Source: Lagopus muta (Eukaryota > Chordata > Aves > Galliformes > Phasianidae). Taken from it: 64,000 nucleotides of DNA. The position numbers and the translations under genes were made by a program. This document shows, piece by piece, positions 62,803-64,000 of the stretch. Below the pieces are notes generated by a model. It worked only from the letters and a program-made list of their open reading frames with translations, searched no databases and was not told where the DNA came from. The stretch spans positions 178,577,777-178,641,776 of the forward strand of contig NC_064433.1 in assembly GCF_023343835.1 (NCBI RefSeq). The letters are read 5' to 3'. Position 1 is the first letter of the stretch. Every line of letters starts with the position of its first letter.

Positions 62803-63565
62803 GTCAACAAGGCCAAGTGTGAAGTGCTGCACCTGGATTGGGGACATCCCAGTTAGGAGTACAGATTGGGAAAGTACTCATTGACAGCAGCTCTGTGGAG
62901 GACTTGGGGATCCCGGTGAACAAAAAGCTGCACATGATCCAGCAGTGTGTGCTCACAGCCCAGAAGGCCACCAGCATCCTGGGCTGCATTAGCAGAGGGT
63001 TGGCAGCAGGAGAAGGGGGGGGACTGTCCTTCTCTACTCTGTCCTTGTGAGGCCCCATCTGGAATATTACTCCTGGGCCTTGGAGGACTCGGTACAGGAA
63101 AGATGTGGACCTGATGGATCGGGTCCAGAGGAGAGCCACAGAGATGAGCAGAGGGCTGGAGCACCTCTCCTGTGAAGCAAAGTTGAGGGATTTGGGTTTG
63201 TTTAGCTTGGAGAAGAGAAGGCTCCAGGGAGACCTCATTGCGGCCTTCCAGTACTTGAAGGGAGCTCATATGTGGGAGTAAGACTGACTTTTTGCATGGG
63301 AGGATAGCAATAGAATAAGAGGGAATGGCTTTAAACTAAAAAACGGAGAGATTTAGGTTAACTGTCAGAAGAAATTCTTTACTCAGAGTGTGGTGAGGCA
63401 CTGACACAGGCTGACCAGAGAGCTGCGGGTGCCTCATCCCTGCAGGTGCTCAGTGCCAGGTTGGATGGGACCATGGGCAGCCTCAGCTGCTGGGTGGCAA
63501 CCAGCCCATGGTGGGGGGTTGAACTGGATGGGCTTGAAGGTTTCTTCTAACCCAAACCATTCTGA
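62803..63565 (+). mobile_element. CR1 3' end, plus strand
   Basis: Starts within the RT C-terminal region (GTCAACAAGGCCAAGTGTGA) and ends at CCAAACCATTCTG. Frameshifts interrupt the RT frame. The 3' tail is reduced to one partial unit. Confidence 0.92.
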
Positions 63566-63567
63566 GC

Positions 63568-64000
63568 ATGTTCCAGTGTTTGACCACCCTCACAGTGGTC
63601 TTTTTTTCCTATTGCCCTGTCTGAACCTCCCCTGGTTGCAGCTCTGTGCTTTCAGAAGCAGAGCCCTACACCTCCCTCTGCTTCCCCAGCTCAGGGGGCT
63701 GCAGGGAGCATTGAGATCACCACTTGGCCTCCTCTTCTCCAGACTGGACACCTGAATGTCCTCAGCCTCTCCTCGCAGAACATGCCTCCAGCCCTGTTAC
63801 CTGTTGTGTTACCCCCCTCTGGATGCATTCAAGCACCTTAACATCCTTTTCATATTGTGGAATCCAGTATCACACACAGTACTCAGGGTAAGGCAACACC
63901 AACACTAAATACAGCAGAAGAATCACCTCTTCTGACCAGCTGGCCATGTTATGTTTAATGACCCCCAAAAGGTGGTTTGCCCCTTAGCTGTCAGGGCACA
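63568..64000 (-). mobile_element. CR1 fragment, minus strand, running off the window
   Basis: Reverse-complement CR1 RT/3' region (CTGCGAGGAGAGGCTGAGGA, GTACTGTGTGTGATACTGGA). It lacks its own 3' end where it meets the plus-strand copy, so the junction is tail to internal. Confidence 0.88.

Overview
The window is vertebrate nuclear DNA, most likely from a galliform bird such as chicken. Two things point there. Multi-exon genes with GT-AG introns encode NPAT, ACAT1 and CUL5, and the only abundant interspersed repeat is the avian LINE CR1, with its ATTCTATG/ATTCTGTG tails. The species call is an inference. The gene order matches the vertebrate ATM-NPAT-ACAT1-CUL5 block (human 11q22.3, recalled from general knowledge). 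ATM itself would lie just off the left edge.

Layout. 1-11065 (+): the 3' two-thirds of NPAT, ten coding exons joining to 3621 nt (1206 codons plus stop), then the 3'UTR and an AATAAA at 11037. 12455-25576 (-): complete ACAT1, twelve exons joining to 1266 nt (421 aa), tail to tail with NPAT. 25200-25900: GC-rich ACAT1 promoter with two inverted CCAAT boxes. 25900-30505: intergenic DNA with three CR1 pieces. 30505-61965 (-): complete CUL5, nineteen coding exons joining to 2343 nt (780 aa), with a 3.4-kb 3'UTR and a 5.9-kb first intron. 61240-62420: CUL5 CpG island. 62420-64000: mostly two CR1 copies facing each other. All exon joins below were checked for reading phase; each gene closes in frame with no internal stop.

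The three genes are housekeeping neighbours and not a pathway. NPAT drives histone gene transcription at S phase as a cyclin E/CDK2 substrate. ACAT1 is the mitochondrial acetoacetyl-CoA thiolase of ketone and isoleucine metabolism. CUL5 is the scaffold of SOCS-box ubiquitin ligases.

I see no new biological system here. What merits a second look is small: a phase-0 candidate cassette exon in CUL5 intron 4, a 9-nt tandem splice acceptor in ACAT1, a CR1 copy with an open 200-codon RT tail almost touching an ACAT1 splice donor, a head-to-head CR1 pair, a pair of very similar direct CR1 repeats bracketing CUL5 exons 2-19, and a 23-G run.
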